NCBI GenBank assembly: GCA_002068915.1
Contig: MWBE01000053.1
Location: 1-53,160 of the forward strand
Direction: 5' to 3'
Length of the DNA stretch: 53,160 bases
Source: Parcubacteria group bacterium ADurb.Bin326
GTDB lineage: Bacteria > Patescibacteriota > Patescibacteriia > 2-01-FULL-39-33
The translations under genes and the position numbers were made by a program. Shown here in pieces: positions 22,644 through 34,400 of the stretch (position 1 is its first letter; the number at the start of each line of letters is the position of its first letter). The notes under the pieces were generated by a model. It saw only the letters and a program-made list of their open reading frames with translations, ran no database searches and was not told the DNA's origin.

Positions 22644-23324
22644 TTACATTTTTTGTTCCATCATCAATTTATTGATATCTTGGAGTTTTTCATTCCTAGA
22701 AACAGTAGGATTATAGGTGTTATAAAATAATTCTATCAGCGACTGAGTATCAAGAACCTGCGACCTCAATCCCATACTGGAAAGTCCAGTCATGGCGCGA
22801 TCTACTATGACGAATAAATCCTTCTGTCGCTCCAAAAAACGTTTTTGGTCTAAATTTATTATTGAAGCAGGAGAAAGAATATCACTTAATCGTTGCCAAA
22901 AACTCCTTTTCTTTTCTCCAAAAACAGAATAAGGCACGACAACATAAAACCTTTTAGTCATAATGTTCCCCAACTCAACTAGCTCGGTAATATACTGGCG
23001 ATATTCCGCCATCTGAATTTTTAACAAATCGTTTTGCTGTTTTTCCTCCGCCTGCTTGAGAAATTCAAGATATTGGTCTAAGTCCAACTTGCGCGACTGA
23101 ATAACTATCTGCAAAGGCGATTCCAAGGAATTAAGAAAACTTACATAACCGGAAATAATTGCATTCTGTTCGTCTTCAGACTTAAGGGCAAAATTTATAC
23201 TAGAAACCAGTAAAACCGCTCGCAAGCTGCCATCCTTCATTATTATGGTGTCGTCTTTTATCTCTGATATCTGAAGAAATCTTTGAGTTGACGGCGTTGA
23301 ATTGTTAGCCTTTCTTCCTGGCAT
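22644..23324 (-). CDS. TraC-like domain protein, partner of VirB4
   Basis: The 226-residue protein has a strand-rich beginning (FLQISEIKDDTIIMKDGSLR) typical of the N-terminus of VirB4/TraC proteins, then a mixed helical part with QIVIQSRKLDLDQYLEFL and a segment KRFYVVVPYS. No ATP-binding motif is present and no membrane segment is predicted. It is placed between PrgI and VirB4 with 3-base gaps on both sides, and presumably forms the separate N-terminal module of the ATPase. This PrgI-TraC-VirB4 order recurs in Patescibacteria and Gram-positive conjugation loci. Confidence 0.75.
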   Translation of the reverse strand: MPGRKANNSTPSTQRFLQISEIKDDTIIMKDGSLRAVLLVSSINFALKSEDEQNAIISGYVSFLNSLESPLQIVIQSRKLDLDQYLEFLKQAEEKQQNDLLKIQMAEYRQYITELVELGNIMTKRFYVVVPYSVFGEKKRSFWQRLSDILSPASIINLDQKRFLERQKDLFVIVDRAMTGLSSMGLRSQVLDTQSLIELFYNTYNPTVSRNEKLQDINKLMMEQKM

Positions 23325-23327
23325 AAG

Positions 23328-23777
23328 CTAGCTTGTTAGATTATTATTTCCCTCTCCTTGATAAACTCCCCCAGTATCTATAATTAGGGCGATTTCCGAA
23401 AGCCGAGAAGAGCTTACCGGTCTGCGAGACATTTTTACCGATCGCAAAACATCTTCTTTCGGCTTAGCTAGATCATCTCTTATCTCCTTAAGGGTTGCTT
23501 TTTTTCGCCAAATCTTTAATTTGGGATTGATCATTGTTTGAAAAAAATTAAGCATGAAAATATGAAAAACTTGTCCATTTATTTTGGCAAACGCTATAAT
23601 CATGATAATACTAAAAACCACAAAAGCGGAAGCCAAAAAGTAAGGCAAATAGAGTAATCGATAAAGTATGGCAATAAAAATGGCACCGATTACCATTTCA
23701 ATAAATTGGCGAACGGTAACCGGCCCGATGATTTTATCTTCAACATCTAAAAATTGTGGCACGACTACTTGTTGCAT
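23328..23777 (-). CDS. prgI: PrgI-family membrane protein
   Basis: The 149-residue protein starts QQVVVPQFLDVEDKIIGPVT, the PrgI hallmark, and has two closely spaced transmembrane helices (residues about 24-45 and 47-66). A basic cytoplasmic tail follows. PrgI corresponds to VirB3 and anchors the VirB4 ATPase at the membrane in Gram-positive-type systems. The tail is about 60 residues longer than usual. Gene spacing is 3-4 bases to both neighbours. Confidence 0.9.
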   Translation of the reverse strand: MQQVVVPQFLDVEDKIIGPVTVRQFIEMVIGAIFIAILYRLLYLPYFLASAFVVFSIIMIIAFAKINGQVFHIFMLNFFQTMINPKLKIWRKKATLKEIRDDLAKPKEDVLRSVKMSRRPVSSSRLSEIALIIDTGGVYQGEGNNNLTS

Positions 23778-23781
23778 CGCT

Positions 23782-25236
23782 TTAGAATCTGATTAATTTA
23801 TTAAGTTCCATAATCGCTTCGAACTCATTCATTGACAGCGTCGGCTTACCAGATACCAATCGCTCCCCTATCACTGATTCCACACTCTTTCCTTCAGACA
23901 TGGCGACGTGCCCCAACAGGCGATAAAATTTACTAACTTCACTGCGATGCCAAGCAGCAATAGCTTCACTACGTCGATCAAATCCTTCTTTGCTTAAGGT
24001 TTCAATGTCTTCTTTTATTTTATTAGTCGCCTGAAACGGATCAGTGGAAAGACGGCGAAACTCTATTAATGTCATAGCCTCCAATTCATCAATTGGCCCC
24101 ATTATCGATTTAGTCACTTTGATACCATCAAGGTTGGGCTTAGAAGGATTCTTGATATTAGAAATTGGGGGCAGTCTTTTGGAAGTTAAAAAAGGCTCCG
24201 GTTTTGGAACAATTGTCGGCGATGGCGTAATTTGCGGTACCAAGACGCTGGCAATTTTTTCATCACTGCGCTCACCAACTTCTAAAAACTCTTCTTTTTT
24301 AATCGCCGACTCAACAGCTACTTTTTGAACATCTTTCTTTTCATTAATTCTAACATTGGAAATGTTTTCTTTCAATTGCTGAAAAATTAACTCCTCTTCT
24401 ATCTCTTCTTCATCTATTAACTCCGGCTTAACCATTAAATCATCCGGCAAACGAACAACAGGAAGGCCGTTCTCCATTTCTATTTTTGGCGATGCTACGG
24501 GTTGCTTAGGTTTACTGGGTGGAATTGAGACTTTTGCATCTGTTGCCACTTTGGAAAAATCGCGATTTTTTATTAAAGAAATTAACTGATCGGCCTGAGC
24601 ATCACCAAATTGCATTCCGCCAATTTTACGCGGACGGGTTAAGGCGTCAGAAGTCTCTAAATCATCACGAACATCCTTTAATTTAGCGATGATGATGTTT
24701 TCTAGACGCTTAACAATAACGGGATCGGGATCGCGAAAGCCAAAACTGGTAATTATTGCTTGTGCCTGACTGGACCAATCAACCCTTTCTCCCGAATCCG
24801 GAATTTTTATTGATTGAATTTCTTTTTCATCCGACATTGAGAAAGCCATGCTGGATGGCGATCCGGTGGAATTGGATTTAATTTCTGCCAAAGCGTCAAA
24901 GTCATCTTCCTCCTGTTTAGGCGGTTTGACTTCTAAAACCGTTCCACCCAACGAACGAATATAATCCTCAACTCCATCAATCTCGTCTTTGAAGGCCATG
25001 AGTCTATTTTGCGCAGCAGAAATTTCAATCTGACGCCTTGCTTGAGGATCCTTGAGAATTGCTTTTTCGATCATTTCCGAATATTCCTTCAAGTCAATAT
25101 CGCCCCAGATGACTTGGCCAATAAGACTAATAACGGCGATGATTTCCGCATCAGACAAATTAAACTTAAGAATCCAAGGATTGGATTGCTTAATCTCCCC
25201 TAAATCTTGAACTTGATTTTGATTATTTTCCGCCAT
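23782..25236 (-). CDS. soluble linker-type protein of the secretion operon, unknown
   Basis: The 484-residue protein has no signal peptide or membrane helix. An N-terminal helical domain (IIAVISLIGQVIWGDIDLKE, then helices to residue 95) is followed by a long acidic, Pro-, Ser- and Lys-rich middle without clear fold (about 180-370) and a helical C-terminal domain (about 385-484, LEAMTLIEFRRLSTDPFQAT). The N- and C-terminal regions may dock onto two partners, with the middle as tether. It is found between PrgI and the VirB6-like channel gene. No family was recognised; the context says it belongs to the machine. Confidence 0.7.
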   Translation of the reverse strand: MAENNQNQVQDLGEIKQSNPWILKFNLSDAEIIAVISLIGQVIWGDIDLKEYSEMIEKAILKDPQARRQIEISAAQNRLMAFKDEIDGVEDYIRSLGGTVLEVKPPKQEEDDFDALAEIKSNSTGSPSSMAFSMSDEKEIQSIKIPDSGERVDWSSQAQAIITSFGFRDPDPVIVKRLENIIIAKLKDVRDDLETSDALTRPRKIGGMQFGDAQADQLISLIKNRDFSKVATDAKVSIPPSKPKQPVASPKIEMENGLPVVRLPDDLMVKPELIDEEEIEEELIFQQLKENISNVRINEKKDVQKVAVESAIKKEEFLEVGERSDEKIASVLVPQITPSPTIVPKPEPFLTSKRLPPISNIKNPSKPNLDGIKVTKSIMGPIDELEAMTLIEFRRLSTDPFQATNKIKEDIETLSKEGFDRRSEAIAAWHRSEVSKFYRLLGHVAMSEGKSVESVIGERLVSGKPTLSMNEFEAIMELNKLIRF

Positions 25237-25239
25237 GGA

Positions 25240-28200
25240 TTAAATTAATCTTCTTTTACTCTTAATTTCAGCTTCTCTTTTTTGCGCGTCGGTCCGTACC
25301 CAATTATCCCCACCGCCCAAGTTTCTTCTCTTAGCATCTGTGTATGCAATATTAGCTGAATTTTCTTCGCCGGTTAATCTTGCAAGATCACCACTTGATC
25401 TTATTCTGTTGGCCTGTACTCTTCTGAGGTTGGATTCTGCTGCATTTCCAGCTGCTGCAAGGTCATCAGCTTCATCGTCTAAACGTCTTAATTGCGCTAA
25501 AAGATCATCCAATTTCTTTTTAGCGTTGGCATGATTCTGTTTAGCATTATTAAATATCTGTTCATTAGTATTGTCTGTTGTAGCCGCGGCCTTAACATTT
25601 TCCCGTACGCCTCTTACCAACTCATTATTATCCCCTCTGGTTGCCAAGGATTTAAGGGCGTTGGGATTGATATTTTGAGATATGATATTTTTCTCTTGAT
25701 CGGATAATTTGCCCCATTTAATTTTGCTAGCATCGTCACCGCTAAGGTTTCCAAGAATCCTCTTCATTGCCTCGCTAGAGCCGGGGGCGTCAATAACTGG
25801 CTGAGATATTTTTCCTTGGACCAATAAATTTTTCTTAACTAATTCGTCCATGTCGGCCTGATCTTTCTTGGCACTTGCTATGGCTACCTCATCTCCATTG
25901 GCTATAGCTCGAGCCAAATTCTGAGACAGTTGATCAAAGCTTAAGGCGCTCAAAGAAGCATCCAGGTGTCCCTGCAAAGCGGCGGCGGCGGCAGACTTAT
26001 GTTCGGCACTTCGATCGGAGAAATTCTTTTCCAATTCTTTAGAGCTGAATAAATCCCCGAAATTCTTAATGAATTCAGCATTCATAGCTTCCGGATCCAT
26101 TTCTTTCAGAATACTTTCCCTATTCTTACTAAATTGTTTTCTAGCCTTTTCTGCCTGCTCTGCATTATCCATATCAAAAACCTTCATGGTGTCAGCCGAT
26201 CTTGAAGACAGGAGTTTTTTCCTAGCCTCATCATCATATTCAGCGACTGTGCCATCAGCATTCATTCTCTTAGCAAAGGTCTTATGATCAATTTCATTAG
26301 TCACTAATTCCCTGCTTTCCTTTTTCATGCCCTTAATGGTCTTACCAATGTCATCGGAGTTATCCATGAGAAACTTAGCGACAGCACCTTTACCGCCACC
26401 TAAATCAGCTTTAAGCTTATTAATCTGTTCGGGACTCATGCTAGCCATCAATTTATCAACATTAATCTTGCCAGTCTTCAGATCGTTACGTAATTTCTCC
26501 AATTTACCATCATAGACAGTAGAGTATGCCAAGCCGGGATTATATTTCTTAAGATTCTCATCAAAGGTATTGCCCAAATCAGTTCCCTTGAGGGCGTTTC
26601 TAGCATTTCTAATGATTTCAACATTATTTGCTCTGTTGAGATCGTCGTCATCCCTAAGTAAGCCTTTTTTCATTAAAGTCTGCGCAGCAACAACTCCACG
26701 CGCCCCGCCCTTAGAGGCCAATTTCCTCAATTGCGCCTCATTCATGTCGTCAACCTTGTAACCCTTAGCCAAGTCTCCGTATTTAGTGCTCGTCCTCTTC
26801 TGTGTGCCCGCCTCTAACTCACCAATTCTCTTACCTAAGGCCTGACCAGCAAAAGGAATAAATTTACCGCCCGCAGCGAAAGCTGCGCCATACAACTTTT
26901 GACGAGCACCAAGCCTGTCATCAACGGCCGTTGCCAAACCCTTAGAAGTTGACTTAGCAGCTCCTACGGTGAATCTCTTTCCCTGCTTCTGCAACCAACC
27001 CAAACTCTGACCAGCAAACTTGGATCCGCCGACCCCCATTTTCTGAGCCATCATAAGGGATCCAACCATTAAGCCGATAATAATTAAAAAATTAATTAAC
27101 CCATCAGGACTAGCGGCGTTAGATAGGCTAACGGTATCTTTACCCGCAGTTAGGGTTACACTGGAATCGTTACCTATGGTTGTTTCTCCCGACCATTCAT
27201 CGGACTTAACACCTAAAACGTTAGAACTGTTGCCTCCGGAGCCAGTATTATCCATCTGACCCATAGCCATAAAAGACAGATACAAGAAAAACATAATAAC
27301 CGGACCCACTATCAAATATTTAGTGAACTCGCCCCACCACTGACTGGCATAACTCGCTCCTTTTTTGAAAATCGCCAGAAGAATTGGTAAAGGCGAAAGG
27401 ATTACCAAAAACCACAACCAGATTATACGATAAGCTAAAATTACAGTTACTGCCACCACCACAACTATCGTAACAAAGGTTGTTACTACGGCATAAAATA
27501 AGGCAGCTATCAAATCGATAGTTTCAACTCTAACAGTTGTCTCTAGAGAATTTTCCTTAGCAGTAAGAAGTTTGCTTAGCTGCATGCCACTTGGTATACC
27601 CATGGCCGCCAAAATAACATTATACCCAGTGATGGAATTAAGCGGACTGGCAAAGGTGAGGGTGAAAATTTGTGAAACATCGATAAAAATTCCGCACATC
27701 AACAAAGAAAAATTAATCACTACCGCGGCCACCAAAATCTTGGGCAACATACCACGCCAATCTTTAAACTCCCCCTGACGCAACATGGTGCTAATTGCAG
27801 TAATAAGCAACAAAATAATGAAAAAATTATTACAAATATCCCTGACAATCTGCCAACCAGTCTGGACCATACCCTCTCTGAGAAAATTATTATAAGTGGC
27901 AATCTTGAGCATGACAGAGGTAATCAATATTAAAATCCAACCAAGGCCAACGGCTATATAATACAAAATCCAAGCGAACATGCGAGCGATTATCTCGCCT
28001 ATAGTTACTGTATTAGAAAATTGTTGATTATTTCTGGCAACCGCTGCTCCTGCCTCTTTAGCGTTTTCCTCTATCTGGACTCGTAGTGCTTCTACGCTGT
28101 CAGCTTGGACACCTGCATTTTGTGCCGCCTCAATAGAGGCTTGCCCATGTTGCCGTACGTAAGCTTCTGTTCTTGCCTCTAAAGCTTCGTCTAATTCCTG

Positions 28201-28461
28201 TTGAGCAGGGTTTGGGTTTCCCCTAAGCCAATCCCAAGTAGCACGCGGAGAAAAATCATATAAAAGCAACCGGAGTCTAGCCGCTTCAACGGCACGTTCA
28301 GCTGCTTGTAAATCAGTGATTGGTTGCACAGTAACCTCTTGCCCCATATAAACCGGCTGCATTTGAGCCAAAGCAATATTTGCAATAGATAAAAACACAA
28401 ACAAAATCAACCCAAAAACCAACCCTATCCTAAATTTTTTACTTTTCATTAGCCAAGACAT
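25240..28461 (-). CDS. VirB6/TrbL-like polytopic membrane protein
   Basis: The 1,073-residue protein starts with a signal-like helix (IGLVFGLILFVFLSIANIALA) and, after a helical extracytoplasmic stretch, has about seven further membrane segments between residues 150 and 480. These include LYYIAVGLGWILILITSVML, a long hydrophobic pair around VTIVVVVAVTVILA, and LINFLIIIGLMVGSLM. Then follow about 580 hydrophilic, mostly helical residues rich in Ala, Lys, Asp and Asn. VirB6/TrbL proteins form the inner-membrane channel of type IV secretion. The very long soluble tail is larger than in classical VirB6 and may reach the cytoplasmic ATPase. It lies 21 bases after the giant gene. Confidence 0.8.
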   Translation of the reverse strand: MSWLMKSKKFRIGLVFGLILFVFLSIANIALAQMQPVYMGQEVTVQPITDLQAAERAVEAARLRLLLYDFSPRATWDWLRGNPNPAQQELDEALEARTEAYVRQHGQASIEAAQNAGVQADSVEALRVQIEENAKEAGAAVARNNQQFSNTVTIGEIIARMFAWILYYIAVGLGWILILITSVMLKIATYNNFLREGMVQTGWQIVRDICNNFFIILLLITAISTMLRQGEFKDWRGMLPKILVAAVVINFSLLMCGIFIDVSQIFTLTFASPLNSITGYNVILAAMGIPSGMQLSKLLTAKENSLETTVRVETIDLIAALFYAVVTTFVTIVVVVAVTVILAYRIIWLWFLVILSPLPILLAIFKKGASYASQWWGEFTKYLIVGPVIMFFLYLSFMAMGQMDNTGSGGNSSNVLGVKSDEWSGETTIGNDSSVTLTAGKDTVSLSNAASPDGLINFLIIIGLMVGSLMMAQKMGVGGSKFAGQSLGWLQKQGKRFTVGAAKSTSKGLATAVDDRLGARQKLYGAAFAAGGKFIPFAGQALGKRIGELEAGTQKRTSTKYGDLAKGYKVDDMNEAQLRKLASKGGARGVVAAQTLMKKGLLRDDDDLNRANNVEIIRNARNALKGTDLGNTFDENLKKYNPGLAYSTVYDGKLEKLRNDLKTGKINVDKLMASMSPEQINKLKADLGGGKGAVAKFLMDNSDDIGKTIKGMKKESRELVTNEIDHKTFAKRMNADGTVAEYDDEARKKLLSSRSADTMKVFDMDNAEQAEKARKQFSKNRESILKEMDPEAMNAEFIKNFGDLFSSKELEKNFSDRSAEHKSAAAAALQGHLDASLSALSFDQLSQNLARAIANGDEVAIASAKKDQADMDELVKKNLLVQGKISQPVIDAPGSSEAMKRILGNLSGDDASKIKWGKLSDQEKNIISQNINPNALKSLATRGDNNELVRGVRENVKAAATTDNTNEQIFNNAKQNHANAKKKLDDLLAQLRRLDDEADDLAAAGNAAESNLRRVQANRIRSSGDLARLTGEENSANIAYTDAKRRNLGGGDNWVRTDAQKREAEIKSKRRLI

Positions 28462-28482
28462 ACTTATATATATTTGAAATGA

Positions 28483-31400
28483 TTAATTTGAACTTATAGG
28501 CACCGTTCTAAGATTGTAGTTTATTCCGTCGGTAAAATTATTAACATTACAATAATTAACCTTATCCCAACTATCTCTGACTGAAATAAGAATTGATGCA
28601 GTGCAGGTAGCGTTGGTACATGCAGCCGAAGCGGGGGCATTTGGCACAACGGATGACTGCTCCGAACAGAAATATCCGCCACCGCTTACACAACAAGGCA
28701 TTGATAAATTAAACTTGGAGCCAGAAACATCCTTAAGTTTATTGAAATCATAAGTATGATAAACCGTGAAAGTGCTGGTCGAGTTTGGTTTATCATTGAG
28801 AGAAAAACCGGAGACAGTATCAACTTCTCCATCTCCCCAGGCGACAGTGTAAGATTTTAATGGTAACTGATCGACATTAGCCTCAGTGTTAAAGGTTAAT
28901 TTAACCAAGGAAACATTCTCATATTTACTAATTATGGTGCTGGAAACATTATAGATTTTTACTCCCTCGCCTTTGGTGGCTACTTCATCCCAAGTAAAAT
29001 TAGCATCACTCACAGATCTATAACTTCCTCCACTACCGGGCTTGGGCTCACACACCTTATAATTAGAATTGGAGGAATTATATCTGACGCAATCAACTTG
29101 ATCTTCTCCCCCATCCTCTTTTATGAGAGAACCAAGGAATGACCAGTCTGGGTCGTAAACGTTTATATCATCCCAAAACCAACTAAAAGAACCGTAGCTT
29201 TTAGCAAATAATTCTTTTAAGGTTGAGGTGGAATTTATATAAACTCCAATCTTTCTCAAACTACCTTCAAAAAATCCAGCATCTACTGAGGCAACCGCTC
29301 CGCCAGCCCTAGATTGATATGGGGCGCCATACGTTATTGTTGGTCCCTCAAAAAATAAAGGTTGTTTGGTTGCAGAATAGTTAAATCCTATTGTCCTTGG
29401 CTCTATAAGCTCTAATCCTGAAACGGTTACTCCTGGCAAATTCAAACTTGCTTGATTAATACTGGTTACTGTCTTGCTATCCCAAGTTATGGGAGCATCA
29501 ATGTCTCCAGTTGATGGGGGAACGAGAGCGCCAAACGGCATATAATCATAATCATAGGTAAAACTGGATGGCATCGGACTATTAAGCTCTTGTTTTATTA
29601 CTTTATTTCCCGAAATTCCAAAAACTCTTTGAGCCTTAACAACATAATTATGCTCGGAACCTAACCCAACCATACTGTAATAAGCCTTATTCGCCCCAGT
29701 AGCCTCCACTGTTTTTACGAATGTTTTACAATAGGGAATATTCATGAATCCCTGAAAGCTCCCCATTAGACCGGCGCCGTACATCTGTGACGTATTTAAA
29801 AACCATCCATAACCAAGGATATCTCCTGTTTTAGTGGGATCGGGATCGGTTAAGGAACTGCCGTAATCAGGATCCTCGTCCGTTATTATTTTTACACCGG
29901 AAACACCAAAACCAAGAAGTATCTGCGTATTTTCTTTTTGCAAAAGAGTTAATACTACATTAGCTATTGTTTGTATTAAAGTTCCTATGTCTGGGGCCTT
30001 TATTGCTCCCGTCCAAGTAGTCGGAATTACTATCGGATAAAAACCTATGCCCTCAACGGTAAAGCCAGCGGCACCCCATCCTCCCCAGGGATCTTTCTCA
30101 TTATTCCAGAAAAAATCGCCTATGACACCAAATATGTCCATCATACTGGAGACAACCTTGCCAATGGCACAACTAAACCACTTTCTAATATTGAATCCAC
30201 TAAAATTACAATTAGCATCTTGATTTTCAAATCCTTCAGCTACCTCATCTAAACATTTTTCCACATCTTGATCTACTGCGTCTAATTCGTTTTTGCAAGC
30301 GTTTTCACAAGCAACTACTAAAGGATTGTCACTTTGTAAAGTAGGGTAAACGGTATTGCGACAATGATTTTCACAAAAACTAGTAACTGCAATATAATTA
30401 TGAAATGTCCCATTAGAGAATGCGCTATGAGAGTCGCTATGCCAATCAGTAGTATTGCTATTATGAGGCAAACAAGATAAACAACCCCTAAGCGGCCCAC
30501 TACTTCCTGGATTCTCTACACATCCGTCAAACGATGCTAATGGATTATTATGGGCAGTTGACGACGGTGTGGCCCAGTCACGACAAACGTCTGGAGAGCT
30601 GGCATTATAATAACAGAAGTTATCATTTACGGTATCAGGACTAAGAATGTCGTGTCCACTTCTTCTTATGCACCATTGCCAAAAATAACTTGTATTAAGG
30701 GGCGATTTATTGTCTAGGTGATTAGCTAGGCACTGATTAAAATAGGTTTGCCGCCTCATCGACTCGACTGTAGTATCAACTACTGGATCACTACTGTCAC
30801 TATTGTTGCAATTGCCAAAGCCAAAAGGGATAAAACCAACTGTACCGATAACGCAATTTTTATACATGAACGCAGTCATAGGCAATATAACTGAAGATTT
30901 TACTTCAGTGATTCCTCCAAAACCACCCAAGAAAACAAATCTATTAACGTATGGATACTTCATAAATCCGGCATACTCCGGATCAACCTCAAAAGCAACC
31001 ACATTAACCTTCCTATTGTCCGTTATAATGCCACTGACCCTTTGGCGCCAATCCTCTCCTAAGTTTTCACCGATATTACCCAGTAAACCCGAAGCACTAA
31101 TATTAAAAGAAACTATATCCCAATCAACACAGTAATATAATGGACGACGATTGTCATACCCCAAAGCATAATCACTGCTTAACTCGCCTTTAATCTTGTC
31201 AACCGGAAACCACTGCAAGCAGTCGCTACGTCGATTCGGGTCAGGAGTCAAACAGTAACCATACCAACCATAATAATTAGTGTTGCCGGAAGTGTATTTA
31301 CAGGAAGGCGCGTCAGAAGAGGGATAGACACGACAAGTTTTTGAAACGGTACCAGTACTGCCACTATTATTTAACACTGGAGAAATCTGAATATCATCCC

Positions 31401-34400
31401 AAAGAGTATAGCCCACCGAATTCACCTGGGCACTGGTTCTATTTTTTATTCTTACATAAATCTGAGAAGTTGTGGGAATAAAAGAAAATTGCTTTCTCGT
31501 CCAACCAATTCCTTTGGATTGCGCGCCCTGACCGGCTTGATTCAAAATACCAGCCGCTCTTCCGGCGTCATTAAGCTCATCCGATCCTACATTTTTAGAA
31601 TTCTGCACATATAGAATTGTGTAAGCGTTCACAGTATCTCCGTCAGAATTTTTCAAATTCTCTGTATTAACCCAAAAAGAAATATAATATTCCATACCCG
31701 GAATAACGTCTATGGTCTCAGAAACTGCTTGATTTATAAAATTAACCCTCAAATAATTCTTGCCTTCGGGAGAGGTTTTGGCGTCAGAAACTACGCTAAA
31801 CAGCGACGGATCCCAAGACCTATTAGCTTCAACCGGATTCCAGCCCAATGGCTTACCGCTAGCGAGCATCACTTCAAAATTTCCGTTGCCGACATTGGCT
31901 CCTTGGCCCAGATATTCCATCTGATCGGCGGGATAAAGATTGGGAACAGAATAGCCCGTCTTATTAAGATAAGACATTCTGGTCGATGTGACGTTAAGAT
32001 TGAGGGTCACCTTTTCGTTAGCGGCCAAATGACTACATTGGTTGTCTTCACTTAAATCATCACAGGCACTGACTCCCAAACAATAATCTTTTTCCCCAAA
32101 TTTTTCATTGCTGGAATCTCCATCCCCCTTAATATAGGAAGTGCAAGACAGCCAATTAGAACAAGTCCTATCCGGCTTGACCTTCAAAATAACATCAGCA
32201 TTACTGCCGTTCTGACTTCTGCCGGCATTGTTTGCTTCCTGAGAAGTTTTGGGTCCGACTGACTGTGGACTGGTAGGATATCCTTGTACGGAATAAGTAT
32301 ATTGGGCATCAAAATTGAGATACCTGTTCCTGCCGGCCAGGGTGGTGGTAGAATAATCAACTCCACTACGATCATTGAACAGCACGCAACCCGTACCAAA
32401 ATCAACCAATCCGTTACAGCCCGATTTATTGACTGAACTGGCTAATTTATAATAAACACCGGCTTTGACAACCTTAACATTTGCTCCAGAGAGGGTTATC
32501 GGCCCGACGGTAGCATTACAAGAAGAGTTGGTACTATTTGATTTAGCATAATAAAGATAACCGCTATGATCCGTCGCTCCGACAGGATAAGTAACTTCCT
32601 GAGGAATAAAATTGCAATTACTTGATGTTATATCGATCTTGCTGCCATTACCCGAAGAAATGGAATACAGGGTGCTAGCTTTTAGCACATAAGAGCGCGA
32701 ACCGTCACCATTATCTTTCCCTCGCTCCCCCACATACATTTCTGTTAGCGGATCAACAAACTCCGTACAACTTGATTGAGCTTGAGGACAGGCTCCCACC
32801 CAACCGGAATAAGCCGACTCAGAAGAGCTTGAGTACGTTGCTCCGGACACCACGCCAACCGGCTGTTGCTTCTTTTCTACGGCACCATAACCGGTACCAT
32901 AAGTTTGATTGAGCGTAACATCGCAAGGATCGCCTTTGGTCCCAAACTTATACCAACTGGCCGCGGTAGAGGTGACGGTAGCGCCATAAACGCAAATCTT
33001 GTTATGCGGTTCTTTAAAATATCTAGCTCCGCCGTTGCCGGCAAACTCTTCACACCAAAGATTATTGGCATAACAAAGATCGGTTTCGTATCTATCGGGC
33101 TGATTCTTGATAAATAAACTTTGATAACCGACGGTATTATCTTGTTGGTCGACAATCGGCAATCCATAAGGAGTACAACCCTTGTCAGAGGCAGGACAAG
33201 CAAAGGCAGGGCTATTAACCATATAAATTTGCTCATCGGCCGGCACGCGAACTTCCGATGCATCCCCGGTGTGATAACTCTTAGCTAGTGGGTCTGCATT
33301 ATTTTTGGTATCAATTAAGGCTTCACAACCCGCCGCCTCTGGACGACATAGCGATGCGAACGACCTCAAATAAACAGTTTGCTCGGCCCTAGTGGTGTAA
33401 CCGGCGCAACCCAACATTTCTCCGATCGAACAACGTCCGGAAGCTGAATCTTGACAAACTCCTGAGGCTCTACCCTTCGCTCCATCCGGATCATCCAAAG
33501 TATTGTCGCAAGAAACCGGGGTGTACCAAGAGTTCTCAATAGCGTAAACTTTATTGACAACTTCCTTTAAAATTACATTATCCAAATAAATGTTATAAGC
33601 TGTAACTCCAGTTTCGGAAGGCAAATTGAATTCCAAATGTTCATTACCCGATGGGTCCCAATTGACAAAAACCGGACCCAGTTCATACAGATTCCAATCT
33701 TGAGTGAAAGTAGGACGACTGGAAAGCAGGTTATCTCCCTGGATTTGTTTGACGGCAAAGTAATTAGAAGCATCGCTTGCGCCACTGAATTTAATCGAAT
33801 CCATATTGAAAGTGGCGCTACCCTTAGCCCAGAAACTCAAAACATATGTCTTGTCTCTCTTTATTTCAACCGGATGCTTGATGGTGATGGTATTTTCGTT
33901 CATTAAGGAGTTACCTCCGGGGAAAGTTGATTCTGACGAGACAAACAATCCATCGGCGGTGCCGTCAGCACCCACCCAACTGCCAGTAGTAGAGGATTGT
34001 AAACCAAAATTAGCAACTTCTATCACATTGCGGACATTATTGCCCCTATTTCCTGTATAGGCGCGACAACCCTTAGCTGAGGCCGGACACTTCATGCCTT
34101 CCCCGGGAATTGCCATGTAAATACATTCTTTGTTAGCATCCTTCCACCAACCGTTGTGTGACTGGCAATCCTCTTGAGCCTCCACTATCGAATTTTGCGT
34201 CATAGTACGGCGATAAGGATGGCAATTATTGGATACGGAAACGGTTCTAGACAACAACCTGTAGTGAACTTTGCCATCAACATCATAAAATTGACGGCAA
34301 TCGGCATTGGTAACTAAATCGTTGACAGTACAAAAACCAGCTTCTTTAAGGGACTCAGAAGAAGTAGGCCAAGTGTCGGGATCTCCGCATTTTGGCTTAC